DNA of 64,000 bases from assembly GCF_010731755.1 (NCBI RefSeq), contig NZ_AP022589.1, positions 3,410,001 to 3,474,000 of the forward strand, in the 5' to 3' direction. The notes beneath the pieces were generated by a model. The model was not told the DNA's origin, did no database searches, and was given only the letters and a program-made list of their open reading frames with translations. The position numbers and the translations under genes are program-made. Source of the DNA: Mycolicibacter minnesotensis (lineage in GTDB: Bacteria > Actinomycetota > Actinomycetes > Mycobacteriales > Mycobacteriaceae). Below, piece after piece: positions 7,181 to 15,795 of the stretch. Position 1 is the stretch's first letter. Each line of letters begins with the position of its first letter.

Positions 7181-9034
7181 TCAGATAACCAACGCCTGGC
7201 TGTCGGCCAGGAAAGGCATGGCCATCCAGCGCGACGCCAGCATTGATTCCGCTGCGGGACCCGGAACCGGACGCGAGAACAGGAATCCCTGCGCGCGGTG
7301 ACAGCCGTGCCGCATCAAGGTGAGTGCGGCCGCTGAGGTCTCCACGCCCTCCGCGACGACTTGCAGGCCAAACGCCTCGGCGAGCGCGATGATCGCTCGG
7401 ACGATCGCGAGGTCGCCGGCATTGACGCCCAGTTCGCGGACGAAGACGGTGTCGATCTTCAGGATGTCGACCGGAAGATCCTTGAGGTGGGACAACACCG
7501 CGTAGCCGGTGCCGAAGTCGTCGATGGCGATCTGCACCCCGGCTTCGCGTAGCTCCGCCAGCGTTCGGCGGGTCGTTTCGATGTTCTGCACCACGGCGCG
7601 TTCGGTGATCTCCAGGCACACCGAACTGGGGCGCAGGCCGAACTCGTTGATGGTGTCGACCACGTTCTGGACGAATCCGCGGGCGGCCAGCTGGACCGGC
7701 GAGACGTTGATGCGCAGGGTGGCGTTGGTTCGTACACCGTTGGCCTGCCACCCGCTGAATTCCGCGCACGCGCTGCGCATCACCCATCGGCCCAGATCGT
7801 CGGCCAGGTTGGCCGACTCGGCGATGCCGATGAACGAACCGGGCAGCAGCAGTCCGCGGGTGGGATGGCGCCAGCGGACCAGCGCCTCCACGGCGACGAT
7901 TGCGCCGCTCCACAGGTCGACCTCGGGCTGGTAGTACAGCAGCAGCGACTCGTCGTCGATCTCGCCCTGCAGATGCAGTTCGATGTCCTTGCGGAACAGG
8001 CTCTTCAACGACATGTCGTCGGTCGAGCTGACGGTCTGGTTGCCGCCGCCGCGTTTCGCGGCCAGCACCGCCTCGTCGGCGCGGTGCAGCAGGCCGGCGC
8101 TGGTGTCCTCGCCGGGCAGTCCCACCGTCACACCCACACTGACTGTGCTGTTGACCGTGTGGCCCTGGATTTCCACCCGCTCACGCAGGGCGCCCTGCAG
8201 TCGGTCGGCGAAGGTCTCAGCGCTGGCCATCGACATGGGCCAGTCCGGGATGACGACGAATTCGTCACCGCCGATACGGGCGGTCATGGTTCGGTTCCCT
8301 GCGTAGGCGCGCAGCCGCCGGGCGAAGTCCTGGATGAACCAGTCGCCGGCGGCGTGACCGAGGTAGTCGTTGATCGGCTTGAGTCGGTCGAGGTCGATAT
8401 AGAAGACGCCGACGGGGCCGGGCTTTCCGGGGATAAGGCGCTCGGAGAGATGGGCCACCAGGGCGCGCCGGTTGTGCAGGCCGGTCAGGTCATCGTGGTC
8501 GGCCAGGTAGCGCAGCCGTTCCTCGGCAGCGACACGGGCTTGCAGTTGGGCGAACAGCGAGGCGATCGCCTCGATGGTGTTGAGTTCTTCGGGCCGCCAC
8601 TTGGGCCGGCGGAACTTGACCAGACCCAACATGCCGATGGTCACCGGCCCGGAGATCAGCGGCGCGGTGGCCACCGACAGCGATTCGATCGGGTGGTCTC
8701 GGTTCATCTGGCGCACATACCCGGATTCGTCCGGCTCCGGCCGGATGACCGCGACCCGCTTGCCGTGGGCGCAGGTGGTGAAAACGGGATCGGCGGTGGT
8801 GAACGACACCACGGCCAGCGGATCGGGGTTCGGTGGGTCGGTGCGCGGCGGCCATTCGGCCACCAGCTTGGAGGCCCTGATCTCGTGATCGTTGTGGCGC
8901 AAGAACCCGGCGTCGACGTTGAGTTGCTCGACCAGCGTCTGCAGCACGCGTTCGCTGACCGCGGCAGCCGTCGATGGTGTGGTGGCCATCAGCTGGGCGG
9001 CGATCGAGGTGACCAGCGCCAATCTATCCGCCAC
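7181..9034 (-). CDS. GAF-GGDEF-EAL bifunctional cyclic-di-GMP enzyme (DcpA / Rv1354c-like)
   Basis: 617 residues in the family order GAF (about 1-165), diguanylate cyclase (about 170-335), phosphodiesterase (about 350-605). The active-site GGDEF is intact (RIGGDEFVV near residue 255), so is the EAL motif (VEALVRW near 382), and the later EAL-domain blocks IDDFGTGY and QVVAEGVET are present. Both synthesis and breakdown of cyclic di-GMP are therefore expected, as for M. smegmatis DcpA and M. tuberculosis Rv1354c, which have the same architecture and similar length. No membrane segment is visible. GTG at 9032-9034 is chosen, preceded by a strong GGGGGAAGGA ribosome site. Confidence 0.92.
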   Translation of the reverse strand: MADRLALVTSIAAQLMATTPSTAAAVSERVLQTLVEQLNVDAGFLRHNDHEIRASKLVAEWPPRTDPPNPDPLAVVSFTTADPVFTTCAHGKRVAVIRPEPDESGYVRQMNRDHPIESLSVATAPLISGPVTIGMLGLVKFRRPKWRPEELNTIEAIASLFAQLQARVAAEERLRYLADHDDLTGLHNRRALVAHLSERLIPGKPGPVGVFYIDLDRLKPINDYLGHAAGDWFIQDFARRLRAYAGNRTMTARIGGDEFVVIPDWPMSMASAETFADRLQGALRERVEIQGHTVNSTVSVGVTVGLPGEDTSAGLLHRADEAVLAAKRGGGNQTVSSTDDMSLKSLFRKDIELHLQGEIDDESLLLYYQPEVDLWSGAIVAVEALVRWRHPTRGLLLPGSFIGIAESANLADDLGRWVMRSACAEFSGWQANGVRTNATLRINVSPVQLAARGFVQNVVDTINEFGLRPSSVCLEITERAVVQNIETTRRTLAELREAGVQIAIDDFGTGYAVLSHLKDLPVDILKIDTVFVRELGVNAGDLAIVRAIIALAEAFGLQVVAEGVETSAAALTLMRHGCHRAQGFLFSRPVPGPAAESMLASRWMAMPFLADSQALVI

Positions 9035-9213
9035 GATGTCCTTCCCCCGAAGACCGGCAGCCCGGTCGGCGAGCCGCGGGGCCCGCAGAAGGCCTGGGAT
9101 CGGTTCGGGCCGATGCCGCTGTCGAGCATATTCGAAAAAGCGGCCAGGCTGGAGACATCTCAGCCGAATCTCGGCTGGCGGTGCGAGCGGCGATCAGCGC
9201 TGCTCCGGCCGCT

Positions 9214-9663
9214 TTAGCGAACCGGTCGGGTGGGGGCGGCCTCGGCCAGGAATCGGTGCAGCACGTCAACGGCCTCGGCCAGCGTGCGGCGGTCTTCGGG
9301 AGCCAGCCGGTCCAGTTCGGGATCGAGCGCCGCCGCCCGGTCCTGACGGACCCGAGCCATGGTGTCGACGCCCTTCTCGGTGATGCGGATCAGGACGGCG
9401 CGTGCGTCAAGTGGGTCGGTGGCACGGGTGGTCAGGCCGGCGTCTTCGAGTCGGCGTACCTGGGTGGTCATCGTTGGTTGGGAACAATGGTCCACGGCCG
9501 CCAGATCGGAGATCCGGGCAACATCCAAGTCCTCGATGGTGGCCAACAGCCGGGCCTGGGCGCCCGGGATCGGAAGCGCAACACGCTGGGTGGCGAGCCG
9601 GTTGAGCCGGGAGACAACGCTGAGCAGATCGGCGCCGAGGCTTGCATGGGCGGGGGCTACCAT
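9214..9663 (-). CDS. MarR-family regulator (Rv2327-like)
   Basis: 149 residues with a winged helix: [20 protein letters not shown] then [20 protein letters not shown], where the D-x-R wing motif is clear. The C-terminal helices would form the dimer. It diverges from the ECF transporter operon starting at 9752, the same arrangement as M. tuberculosis Rv2327 beside Rv2326c-Rv2325c, so it probably controls that transporter and itself through the 88-bp intergenic region. Confidence 0.85.
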   Translation of the reverse strand: MVAPAHASLGADLLSVVSRLNRLATQRVALPIPGAQARLLATIEDLDVARISDLAAVDHCSQPTMTTQVRRLEDAGLTTRATDPLDARAVLIRITEKGVDTMARVRQDRAAALDPELDRLAPEDRRTLAEAVDVLHRFLAEAAPTRPVR

Positions 9664-9674
9664 CGGGCAAGTAT

Positions 9675-9688
9675 TTCACAAGCGTGAA
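9675..9688. promoter_or_regulatory. Inverted repeat between marR and the ECF operon
   Basis: TTCAC-AAGC-GTGAA is a perfect 5-bp inverted repeat with a 4-bp centre, 12 bp upstream of the marR start and in the shared divergent region. Its position suits a MarR operator. Binding is inferred. Confidence 0.4.
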
Positions 9689-9751
9689 CGAAAGTGGACG
9701 ACCTCGGTCCACGCAGCGGGGTCCGGTCGACACGGCTGGCAGAATCGACGG

Positions 9752-11800
9752 GTGACCAACACCGGCCAGCGCGCCAACCGAGTTCGGGCGCGGTCGATGC
9801 GGCCCGTCGAGATCGCGCAGGCTGCCGTGATGGCTGCACTCTGCGCAGCGACGGCCATCATCGCGGTCGTCGTGCCTTTCGCCGGCGGGTTGGCGCTGCT
9901 CGGAACGGTGCCCATGGGATTGCTGGCCTACCGGCACCGGATCCGCGTGTTGATCGCCGCGATGGTCGCCGGCGCGGCCATCGCCTTCCTGATTGCCGGC
10001 ATGGGCGGCTTCATGACCGTGGTGAACAGCGCCTACATCGGCGGGTTGACCGGTGTCATCAAACGTCACCGCCGTGGCCTGCCCACCGTGATCGTGGCCT
10101 CTGCGGTAGCCGGTGTCCTGTTCGGCGCTGTGATGGTGCTGGCGCTCAACGTGTTGTCGCGCTTGCGGCACCTGATCTTCGAGGCGATCACCGCCAATGT
10201 GCACGGTGTGTCGGCGTTCATGGCACGTATCCCGCTGCCGGAGTTCCAACGGGTTGCCGAGGATCTGAACGGTTTTCTCGGCACGCTGCTGCGTTATTGG
10301 CAGTGGCTCATCCTGGCTCAGATGACGATCGGCGTCATGATGGTTTCGCTGCTGGGCTGGTGGGCACTATCTCGGGTGCTTCACCGCCTGCGCGGGGTAC
10401 CCGACGTGCACAAACTGGACCTGGCAGTCGAGGACGGCCCGGTGGCGCCGGTTCCTGTCCGGATGGACGGGGTCCGTTTCCGCTATCCCCAGTCCGACCA
10501 TGACGCGCTGGGACCGGTGAGCCTCGAAGTGGATGCCGGCGAGCATGTCGCGATCACCGGCGCCAACGGTTCGGGCAAGACCACGCTGATGCTGCTGCTG
10601 GCCGGGCGGGCCCCTACCGCAGGAACGGTCGAGCGCCCCGGCGCCGTAGGACTGGGAGCCCCCGGCGGAACCGCGGTGGTGATGCAGCATCCCGAGAGCC
10701 AGGTGCTGGGCACCCGGGTCGCCGACGACGTGGTGTGGGGCCTGCCTCCGGGGACCACCGTCGACGTCGAGCGAGTTCTCGGGGAGGTCGGTCTGGCCGG
10801 TTTCGCCGAGCGCGACACCGGCAGCCTGTCCGGCGGCGAACTACAGCGGTTGGCCGTCGCGGCGGCATTGGCCCGCGAACCCGCACTGCTGATCGCCGAT
10901 GAGGTCACCAGCATGGTCGACCCCCAGGGCCGCGAGGTGCTGTTGGGGGTGCTGTCCAAGCTGGCCGGGTGCAGCGGTCAGCGCTGTACCTCCTTGGTGC
11001 ACATCACCCATTACAACGACGAGGCGGGCACGGCCGACCGGACCATTGACCTGTCGGGTTCCCGCGACAACACCGCCATGGTGGAGACCGTCGAGGTTCC
11101 CACGGCATCGGCCGGCAGCGAACGGAGTGACGGTGCGCCGCCGGTGCTCGAGTTGTCCGGCGTGGGTCACGAATACGCCAGCGGTACGCCGTGGGCCAAG
11201 ACCGCATTGCGTGACATCAGCTTCCACGTCGATGAGGGCGACGGACTGTTGATTCATGGCGGTAACGGCTCCGGCAAGTCCACCCTGGCCTGGATCATGG
11301 CGGGCCTGACGACTCCGACCACCGGCAGTTGTCTGCTCGGCGGCAGGCCCGTCGACCAGCAGGTGGGGGCCGTCGCGCTGTCATTCCAGGCGGCTCGCCT
11401 CCAGCTGATGCGCAGCTATGTGGGGCGCGAAGTGGCCTCGGCGGCGGGCTTCTCACCCCGTGACCACGCTCGAGTGAGTGCGGCGCTGGCCGCCGTCGGC
11501 CTGGATTCAGCGCTGGCCGGCCGGCGCATCGACCAGCTCAGCGGCGGCCAGATGCGCCGTCTGGTGCTGGCGGGCCTGCTGGCCCGATCTCCACGGGCGT
11601 TGATCCTCGACGAGCCGCTTGCCGGCCTTGACGCAGCCAGCCGCGACGGCCTGCTGCGCCTGCTCGAGGATCTGCGGCGGGAGCGAGGGCTGACGGTCGT
11701 GGTCATCTCGCACGACTTCGCCGGCCTCGATGCGTTGTGTCCGCGGACCCTGCATCTGCACAACGGTGAGCTGGTGCCGGCGCCGGCAGGTGCCGTGTGA
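9752..11800 (+). CDS. ECF-type transporter: membrane domain fused to two ABC ATPases (Rv2326c-like)
   Basis: 682 residues from GTG at 9752. Residues 20-215 hold six or so hydrophobic segments resembling an ECF substrate-capture component. Two complete ATPase domains follow. The first has Walker [10 protein letters not shown] near 270, signature [12 protein letters not shown] and Walker [11 protein letters not shown]. The second has GGNGSGKST near 505, [12 protein letters not shown] and [12 protein letters not shown]. The gene for the transmembrane coupling protein (EcfT) overlaps it by 4 bp (GTGA), so together they give a complete energy-coupling-factor importer, probably for a vitamin or metal. 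M. tuberculosis Rv2326c has the same fusion. The frame is open upstream to 9359, but that part is antisense to marR. Confidence 0.88.
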   Translation: MTNTGQRANRVRARSMRPVEIAQAAVMAALCAATAIIAVVVPFAGGLALLGTVPMGLLAYRHRIRVLIAAMVAGAAIAFLIAGMGGFMTVVNSAYIGGLTGVIKRHRRGLPTVIVASAVAGVLFGAVMVLALNVLSRLRHLIFEAITANVHGVSAFMARIPLPEFQRVAEDLNGFLGTLLRYWQWLILAQMTIGVMMVSLLGWWALSRVLHRLRGVPDVHKLDLAVEDGPVAPVPVRMDGVRFRYPQSDHDALGPVSLEVDAGEHVAITGANGSGKTTLMLLLAGRAPTAGTVERPGAVGLGAPGGTAVVMQHPESQVLGTRVADDVVWGLPPGTTVDVERVLGEVGLAGFAERDTGSLSGGELQRLAVAAALAREPALLIADEVTSMVDPQGREVLLGVLSKLAGCSGQRCTSLVHITHYNDEAGTADRTIDLSGSRDNTAMVETVEVPTASAGSERSDGAPPVLELSGVGHEYASGTPWAKTALRDISFHVDEGDGLLIHGGNGSGKSTLAWIMAGLTTPTTGSCLLGGRPVDQQVGAVALSFQAARLQLMRSYVGREVASAAGFSPRDHARVSAALAAVGLDSALAGRRIDQLSGGQMRRLVLAGLLARSPRALILDEPLAGLDAASRDGLLRLLEDLRRERGLTVVVISHDFAGLDALCPRTLHLHNGELVPAPAGAV

Positions 11801-12603
11801 CGGGGCAGAGGCGCAGCACACCGCGGCCGGTGGTACTGCTGCGGCCGGTTCCCGGCGACACCGCCGTGCACCGAATGTGGGCTGGGACAAAGCTGATCGT
11901 GGTCTTCGGCATCTCGGTGCTGCTCACCTTCTATCCGGGCTGGGCGACCATCGGGGCGGTGGCGCTGTTGGTGTTCAGCGCGGCCGCGATCGCCCGCATC
12001 CCCCGCGGCGCACTGCCCACGGTGCCGCACTGGCTGTGGGTGCTCCTGGTGATCGGCGGCGGCACTGCGGCCATGTCGGGCGGTGACCCGGCCGGCTTCG
12101 GCGGACTGTTGTACTTCCTGCGGATCACCGCGCTGTCGTTCGTGCTGCTGGGACTGGGTGCGATGGTGTCGTGGACCACCAACGTGGCAGAGATCGCCCC
12201 GGCGGTCGCAGTCCTCGGGAAGCCTCTGCGGCTGGTGCGTATTCCGATCGATGACTGGGCGGTGGCGCTAGCTCTGGCGCTGCGGGCATTCCCGATGCTG
12301 ATCGACGAGTTCCGAGTGCTCTACGCAGCGCGGCGCTTGCGGCCCCGCGCTCGGCCGCGCTCGCGGCGGCATCGCCGGCGTCTGTGGGCGCGCGAGGCCA
12401 TCGACCTGATTACCGCCGCCATCACCGTCACCCTTCGCCGGGCGGATGAGATGGGGGATGCGATCACCGCTCGCGGCGGCGTCGGCCAGATCTCGGCGTC
12501 GCCGGCGCGGCCACGCCTGGCCGACCTGATCACCCTGGTGATCGTGGCGCTGACGTGCGGTGCGGCCGTGGCGCTGGAACTCACGGTGCTCACCACGTCC
12601 TGA
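11797..12603 (+). CDS. ECF transporter transmembrane component EcfT (CbiQ family, Rv2325c-like)
   Basis: 268 residues with hydrophobic segments at about 30-50, 55-70, 80-95, 105-130 and near the C terminus. The cytoplasmic coupling helices of EcfT proteins are visible as [20 protein letters not shown] and [19 protein letters not shown], each with the short Ala-Arg-x-type motif that docks onto ATPases. The start GTG overlaps the preceding stop. With the fused S-plus-ATPase protein upstream it completes the importer. An unusually Arg-rich loop (about 175-195) separates the two coupling helices. Confidence 0.88.
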   Translation: MTGQRRSTPRPVVLLRPVPGDTAVHRMWAGTKLIVVFGISVLLTFYPGWATIGAVALLVFSAAAIARIPRGALPTVPHWLWVLLVIGGGTAAMSGGDPAGFGGLLYFLRITALSFVLLGLGAMVSWTTNVAEIAPAVAVLGKPLRLVRIPIDDWAVALALALRAFPMLIDEFRVLYAARRLRPRARPRSRRHRRRLWAREAIDLITAAITVTLRRADEMGDAITARGGVGQISASPARPRLADLITLVIVALTCGAAVALELTVLTTS

Positions 12604-12628
12604 AGCCGTGAAATCGTGGATTCCTAGG

Positions 12629-12684
12629 CGAGATTGAAGCCACGCAGGCATTTGCGTGGGTTTGCGTGCATGGTTGCAACCTCG
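12629..12684. repeat. 56-bp imperfect palindrome, left copy flanking the DUF559 gene
   Basis: The element begins CGAGATTG and ends CAACCTCG, which pair except for one position. It aligns without gaps to the 56-bp element at 13577-13632, with 40 of 56 positions identical by eye, and identity is concentrated at the ends and in the blocks CACGCAGG and GCATGG. It lies just after the ECF operon and 36 bp before the nuclease gene. It could be a mobile-element end, a nuclease recognition site or a transcription terminator. Confidence 0.7.
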
Positions 12685-12720
12685 GAGCATTGTCGGTCCT
12701 GAGCGGCATGCTCTCCTGCC

Positions 12721-13599
12721 ATGAAGGCATTTCTGGGCCGTGAAGCCGTCGCGGCCGGTGTGGTCTCCAGGTACCGGCTTCAGCGGCGGTGCCCGCGGAT
12801 ATTCCCCGGCGTCTACCTTCCCGCTGACCAGACCGTGGCTTCGCTGCGAGACCGTATTGGCGGAGCTTGGCTGTGGTCAGGACGACGCGGAATCATTGCC
12901 GGCGTTGCCGCGTCGGCGCTGCACGGAGCCCGGTGGGTCGATGACGGGGTGATGGTCGAGATGCTGCTGCGCAACGGCCGTCCGCCGAACGGGGTAGTCG
13001 CGCGCAATGAGGTGGTGGCCTCCGACGATGAGCTGACTTTCGTCGGCCGCCTCCCAGTGACCACTCCGGCCCGCACCGCATTCGATCTGGGACGCCACCT
13101 GCCGCGCGGGCAGGCCCTGGCCCGGCTCGATGCGCTGATGCGCGCGACGCCCTTTGATGTTGAGCGCGTCGCCATGCTCGCGGATCGGTACCCGGGGGCA
13201 AGGGGTTTGCGGCAGTTGCGCGAGTTGCTGCCCCTGGTCGACGGTGGCGCGGCGTCCCCCAAGGAGACATGGTTGCGGCTGTTGCTCCTTGACGCCGGAT
13301 TCCCCACCCCGACAACGCAGATTCCCTTGCACATCAACCTTCACCTGTTTGCCGTGCTCGACATGGGCTGGGAAGACTATCGTGTGGCCGCGGAATACGA
13401 CGGCGACCAACACCGCACCGATCGTCGCGAATATGTCCGGGGCGAGCGTAGGCAGCGGAAGCTCCCGCAACTGGGCTGGATCAACATCAAGGTGATTGCC
13501 GAGGACCGCCCTGACGAGGTGATCGATCGGGTCTATCGGGCGCTCCAGTCGCGTGGATGGCGGGGAACTCTCAACCCGAGATTGCACTCACGCAGGTAA
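12721..13599 (+). CDS. AbiEi-like N-terminal domain plus DUF559 (Vsr-like) nuclease-fold protein
   Basis: 292 residues. The N terminus (about 1-90) has the pattern of AbiEi-type winged-helix proteins: AVAAGVVSRYRLQRRCPRIF then GVYLPADQ, and ASALHGARW. The C terminus (about 215-275) reads VAAEYDGDQHRTDRREYVRG followed by LPQLGWINIKV, which is the DUF559/very-short-patch-repair endonuclease fold with a likely Glu/Asp/His metal site. Such proteins are abundant in mycobacteria and their role is unproven. The ATG at 12721 lies after the left palindromic repeat, and the last eight codons and the stop are encoded within the right copy. This layout suggests that gene and repeats travel as one unit. 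Confidence 0.75.
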   Translation: MKAFLGREAVAAGVVSRYRLQRRCPRIFPGVYLPADQTVASLRDRIGGAWLWSGRRGIIAGVAASALHGARWVDDGVMVEMLLRNGRPPNGVVARNEVVASDDELTFVGRLPVTTPARTAFDLGRHLPRGQALARLDALMRATPFDVERVAMLADRYPGARGLRQLRELLPLVDGGAASPKETWLRLLLLDAGFPTPTTQIPLHINLHLFAVLDMGWEDYRVAAEYDGDQHRTDRREYVRGERRQRKLPQLGWINIKVIAEDRPDEVIDRVYRALQSRGWRGTLNPRLHSRR

Positions 13600-13632
13600 T
13601 TTCAGCGAATTCTCTGCATGGCTGCAATCTCG
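13577..13632. repeat. 56-bp palindrome, right copy overlapping the 3' end of the DUF559 gene
   Basis: CGAGATTGCA (13577-13586) and TGCAATCTCG (13623-13632) are perfect inverted repeats, and the interior holds a second pairing CGCAG/CTGC. It is the same length as the left copy at 12629-12684. It overlaps the end of the nuclease gene and sits 22 bp before the convergent end of uspC, so it may also terminate both transcripts. Confidence 0.75.
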
Positions 13633-13654
13633 CGGAGGTGACCCGGCAGCGCCC

Positions 13655-14986
13655 CTACCGGCGTGCGGCGATGTTGGCGGCGGCCTGCGCCTGACGCAGG
13701 GTGACGCCCACGTCCGAGCGGCCGAGGAACATCTTGTCGAAATACGGCTTGATGGCCTGGCTTCCGGCGGGGAATCCGACGCTGCCGCCCGGCGCCGGGA
13801 TGCGTGGCCCGTGCAGCACCGCGAAGAAGGGGGTCACGTCGACCCCGCGCTGCGCCCAGTACTGGAAATAGACCTGTTGTGCGCTGAGCGCCGCAGGTAT
13901 CGCCGCCCCGTGGCGCCCCACGTACTCGTTGCCCGCCCGGCTGCCGAGCCACGTCAGAACGGAGCGGACGGCGTCCGGGTGCCGCGAGGCGGCGTTGCCG
14001 GCAGCCGCGATCCCATTGGTGACACTGACGCGCCCGGCCGGCCCGATCGGCAGCATCGCCACCCCCCAGGGGAAGGTGGCCTGCTCGGCGATGGCCGCCA
14101 AGTTGTACGTGCCGGACTGCAACAGCGCCATCCTCCCGGCCAGGAACTGGTTGCGGGAGAAATCGCCGTTGGTGTTGGTATCCGAGGCCGGCGGTGCCAC
14201 GTGATCGGCATTGATCAACCGCACCAAGTAGCGGAAGGCGGCGACCGCGGCGGGGTTGTCGAAGGCGAACTCGTCACCGCGCTGAAACACCCCGCCGGCC
14301 GAGCCGATGTAGTTCAGGTAGATGCCCTGCGGGTCGTTGGCGGCGTTGTAACCCCATTGTCGGATCCGGCGTTCGTCGAAGCCCGGGGAATCAGCACGGT
14401 GTCCGGCGCTGTCGCGGGTGAGCCGCGCCAGTAGCGGCCGCAGGGTGTCGTCGGTGCCGTGCGGATCCCAACGCAGCCGTTCCAACTGCGTGGCTGTCAC
14501 GCCGGCGTTGGCCAGCAGATCCGCGTTGTAGTACACCGCTATTCCGGCATCGGTCAGTTGCGGCACCCCCCACAGCGTGCCGTTGCGGGTGAACTGGGTG
14601 ACCACCGACGGTTCCCAATCCGAGCTCGTGTCATCGATCTTCATCAGCCGGCCGTTGTCGGCGTACCCGGCAAGGTAGGCATCGGAGAGCCAGAAGATGT
14701 CATCGGCACCGCCGCCGGCGACATCGGTGCGCAGCGTATCGAAGTAGGTTCCGTAGGCGACGACGTTGACGCGGACCTCGATGTCGGGGTGCTCCCGGTG
14801 GAACGCGTCGAACGACTGCCGGTAGGCCCGTGCGACCTGCTCGTCCCACAGCCGTACCGTCACCACCGTCGTGCCGGGGGGCGGTCGGGCGGCGGTGCTG
14901 TCGAGCAGCACCGCCGCGGCGGCCAACAGCACGGCCACCGCGACCACCGCCGCGGCGAACAACGTGGAGAACCGCGGCCGGCTCAC
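13655..14986 (-). CDS. uspC: Sugar ABC transporter substrate-binding protein UspC
   Basis: 443 residues of the bacterial extracellular solute-binding family 1. It has an N-terminal hydrophobic segment (about 7-30), then VVTVRLWDEQVARAYRQSFD, IDDTSSDWEP, NGTLWGVPQL and a C-terminal GSQAIKPYFDKMFLG. The gene overlaps uspB by 4 bp and lies in a uspA-uspB-uspC operon divergent from tldD, as in M. tuberculosis Rv2316-Rv2318, whose UspC binds amino-sugars. The start is GTG at 14984-14986. An open frame further upstream overlaps uspB out of phase and is ignored. Oddly, no cysteine follows the hydrophobic segment, so there is no lipobox and the protein would be membrane-anchored or secreted rather than a lipoprotein. 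Confidence 0.87.
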   Translation of the reverse strand: MSRPRFSTLFAAAVVAVAVLLAAAAVLLDSTAARPPPGTTVVTVRLWDEQVARAYRQSFDAFHREHPDIEVRVNVVAYGTYFDTLRTDVAGGGADDIFWLSDAYLAGYADNGRLMKIDDTSSDWEPSVVTQFTRNGTLWGVPQLTDAGIAVYYNADLLANAGVTATQLERLRWDPHGTDDTLRPLLARLTRDSAGHRADSPGFDERRIRQWGYNAANDPQGIYLNYIGSAGGVFQRGDEFAFDNPAAVAAFRYLVRLINADHVAPPASDTNTNGDFSRNQFLAGRMALLQSGTYNLAAIAEQATFPWGVAMLPIGPAGRVSVTNGIAAAGNAASRHPDAVRSVLTWLGSRAGNEYVGRHGAAIPAALSAQQVYFQYWAQRGVDVTPFFAVLHGPRIPAPGGSVGFPAGSQAIKPYFDKMFLGRSDVGVTLRQAQAAANIAARR

Positions 14987-15795
14987 TTGATCCCCGTGAC
15001 CACGATCGATTGCACGATCCGCCGCTGGAACACCATGAACAGCACGATCAGCGGAACCATGGCCACCGTGGTCGCCGCCATCACCAGTGTCCACTGCGCG
15101 TTGTAGCGAGATTGCAGCGCCGCGGTCGCCACCGTCAAGACCCGCCACTTGTCACCGCTGGTGATCACCAAGGGCCACATGAAGTTGTTCCATTGCGAGA
15201 CCACGGTGATCAAACCCAGGGTGACCAGGATCGGTCTGCTGGCGGGCAGCATCACGTGCACGATCACGTCCAGGGCGTTCGCGCCGTCGAGGCGCGCGGC
15301 ATTGATCAAATCGGTGGGCACAGCACGAAAATGCTGTCGCAGCAAAAAGATCGCATACGGAGAGCCGAAGACAAACGGCAACACCAGGGCCCAGAACGTA
15401 TTGCGCAGCCCCAGCTGCGCCATCATCAGGTAGAGCGGCACCACGGTCACGGTGGCCGGAACCATCAAAGTGGCCACATACACCCAGAACAACGTGTCGC
15501 GGCCCGGAAAATCCAGTCGCGCGAAGGCGTAGGCGGCCAGCACGGAGAAGCTGAGCTGCCCAATCAGGATCACCGCGGTCATCAACGTGGTCACCGCCGC
15601 GGCACGCCCGAATCCGGCACCGCCGAGATCGCCGTAGTTGTCCAGAGTCGGCGGATGTGGCCAGGACAGCGGGGTGCCGGTGGCGAACTGGCGTGCCGGG
15701 GTGAAGGACGTCAACAGTCCGAGCCCGAAGGGCGCCAGGGTGATCAGCGCGCCGACCGTCAGCAGCGCGTAGACGGCGGCGTTACGTGAGGTCAT
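14983..15795 (-). CDS. uspB: Sugar ABC transporter permease UspB
   Basis: 270 residues with about six membrane helices (for example 10-30, 75-95, 105-125, 140-160, 185-200, 240-260). The MalG-type EAA loop reads INAARLDGANALDVIVHVML near residue 165, the site that docks the ATPase. It pairs with UspA to form the channel. It overlaps uspA by 14 bp and uspC by 4 bp, so the three are one operon. No ATPase gene is present here, as in the M. tuberculosis usp locus, so a shared ATPase encoded elsewhere must power it. Confidence 0.9.
   Translation of the reverse strand: MTSRNAAVYALLTVGALITLAPFGLGLLTSFTPARQFATGTPLSWPHPPTLDNYGDLGGAGFGRAAAVTTLMTAVILIGQLSFSVLAAYAFARLDFPGRDTLFWVYVATLMVPATVTVVPLYLMMAQLGLRNTFWALVLPFVFGSPYAIFLLRQHFRAVPTDLINAARLDGANALDVIVHVMLPASRPILVTLGLITVVSQWNNFMWPLVITSGDKWRVLTVATAALQSRYNAQWTLVMAATTVAMVPLIVLFMVFQRRIVQSIVVTGIK

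Noticed and set aside
7865..9217. Plus-strand frame of 450 codons over the GGDEF-EAL gene
   Set aside because: Antisense to a gene with complete GAF, GGDEF and EAL motifs; the product is His/Gly/Val-rich and unlike any family.
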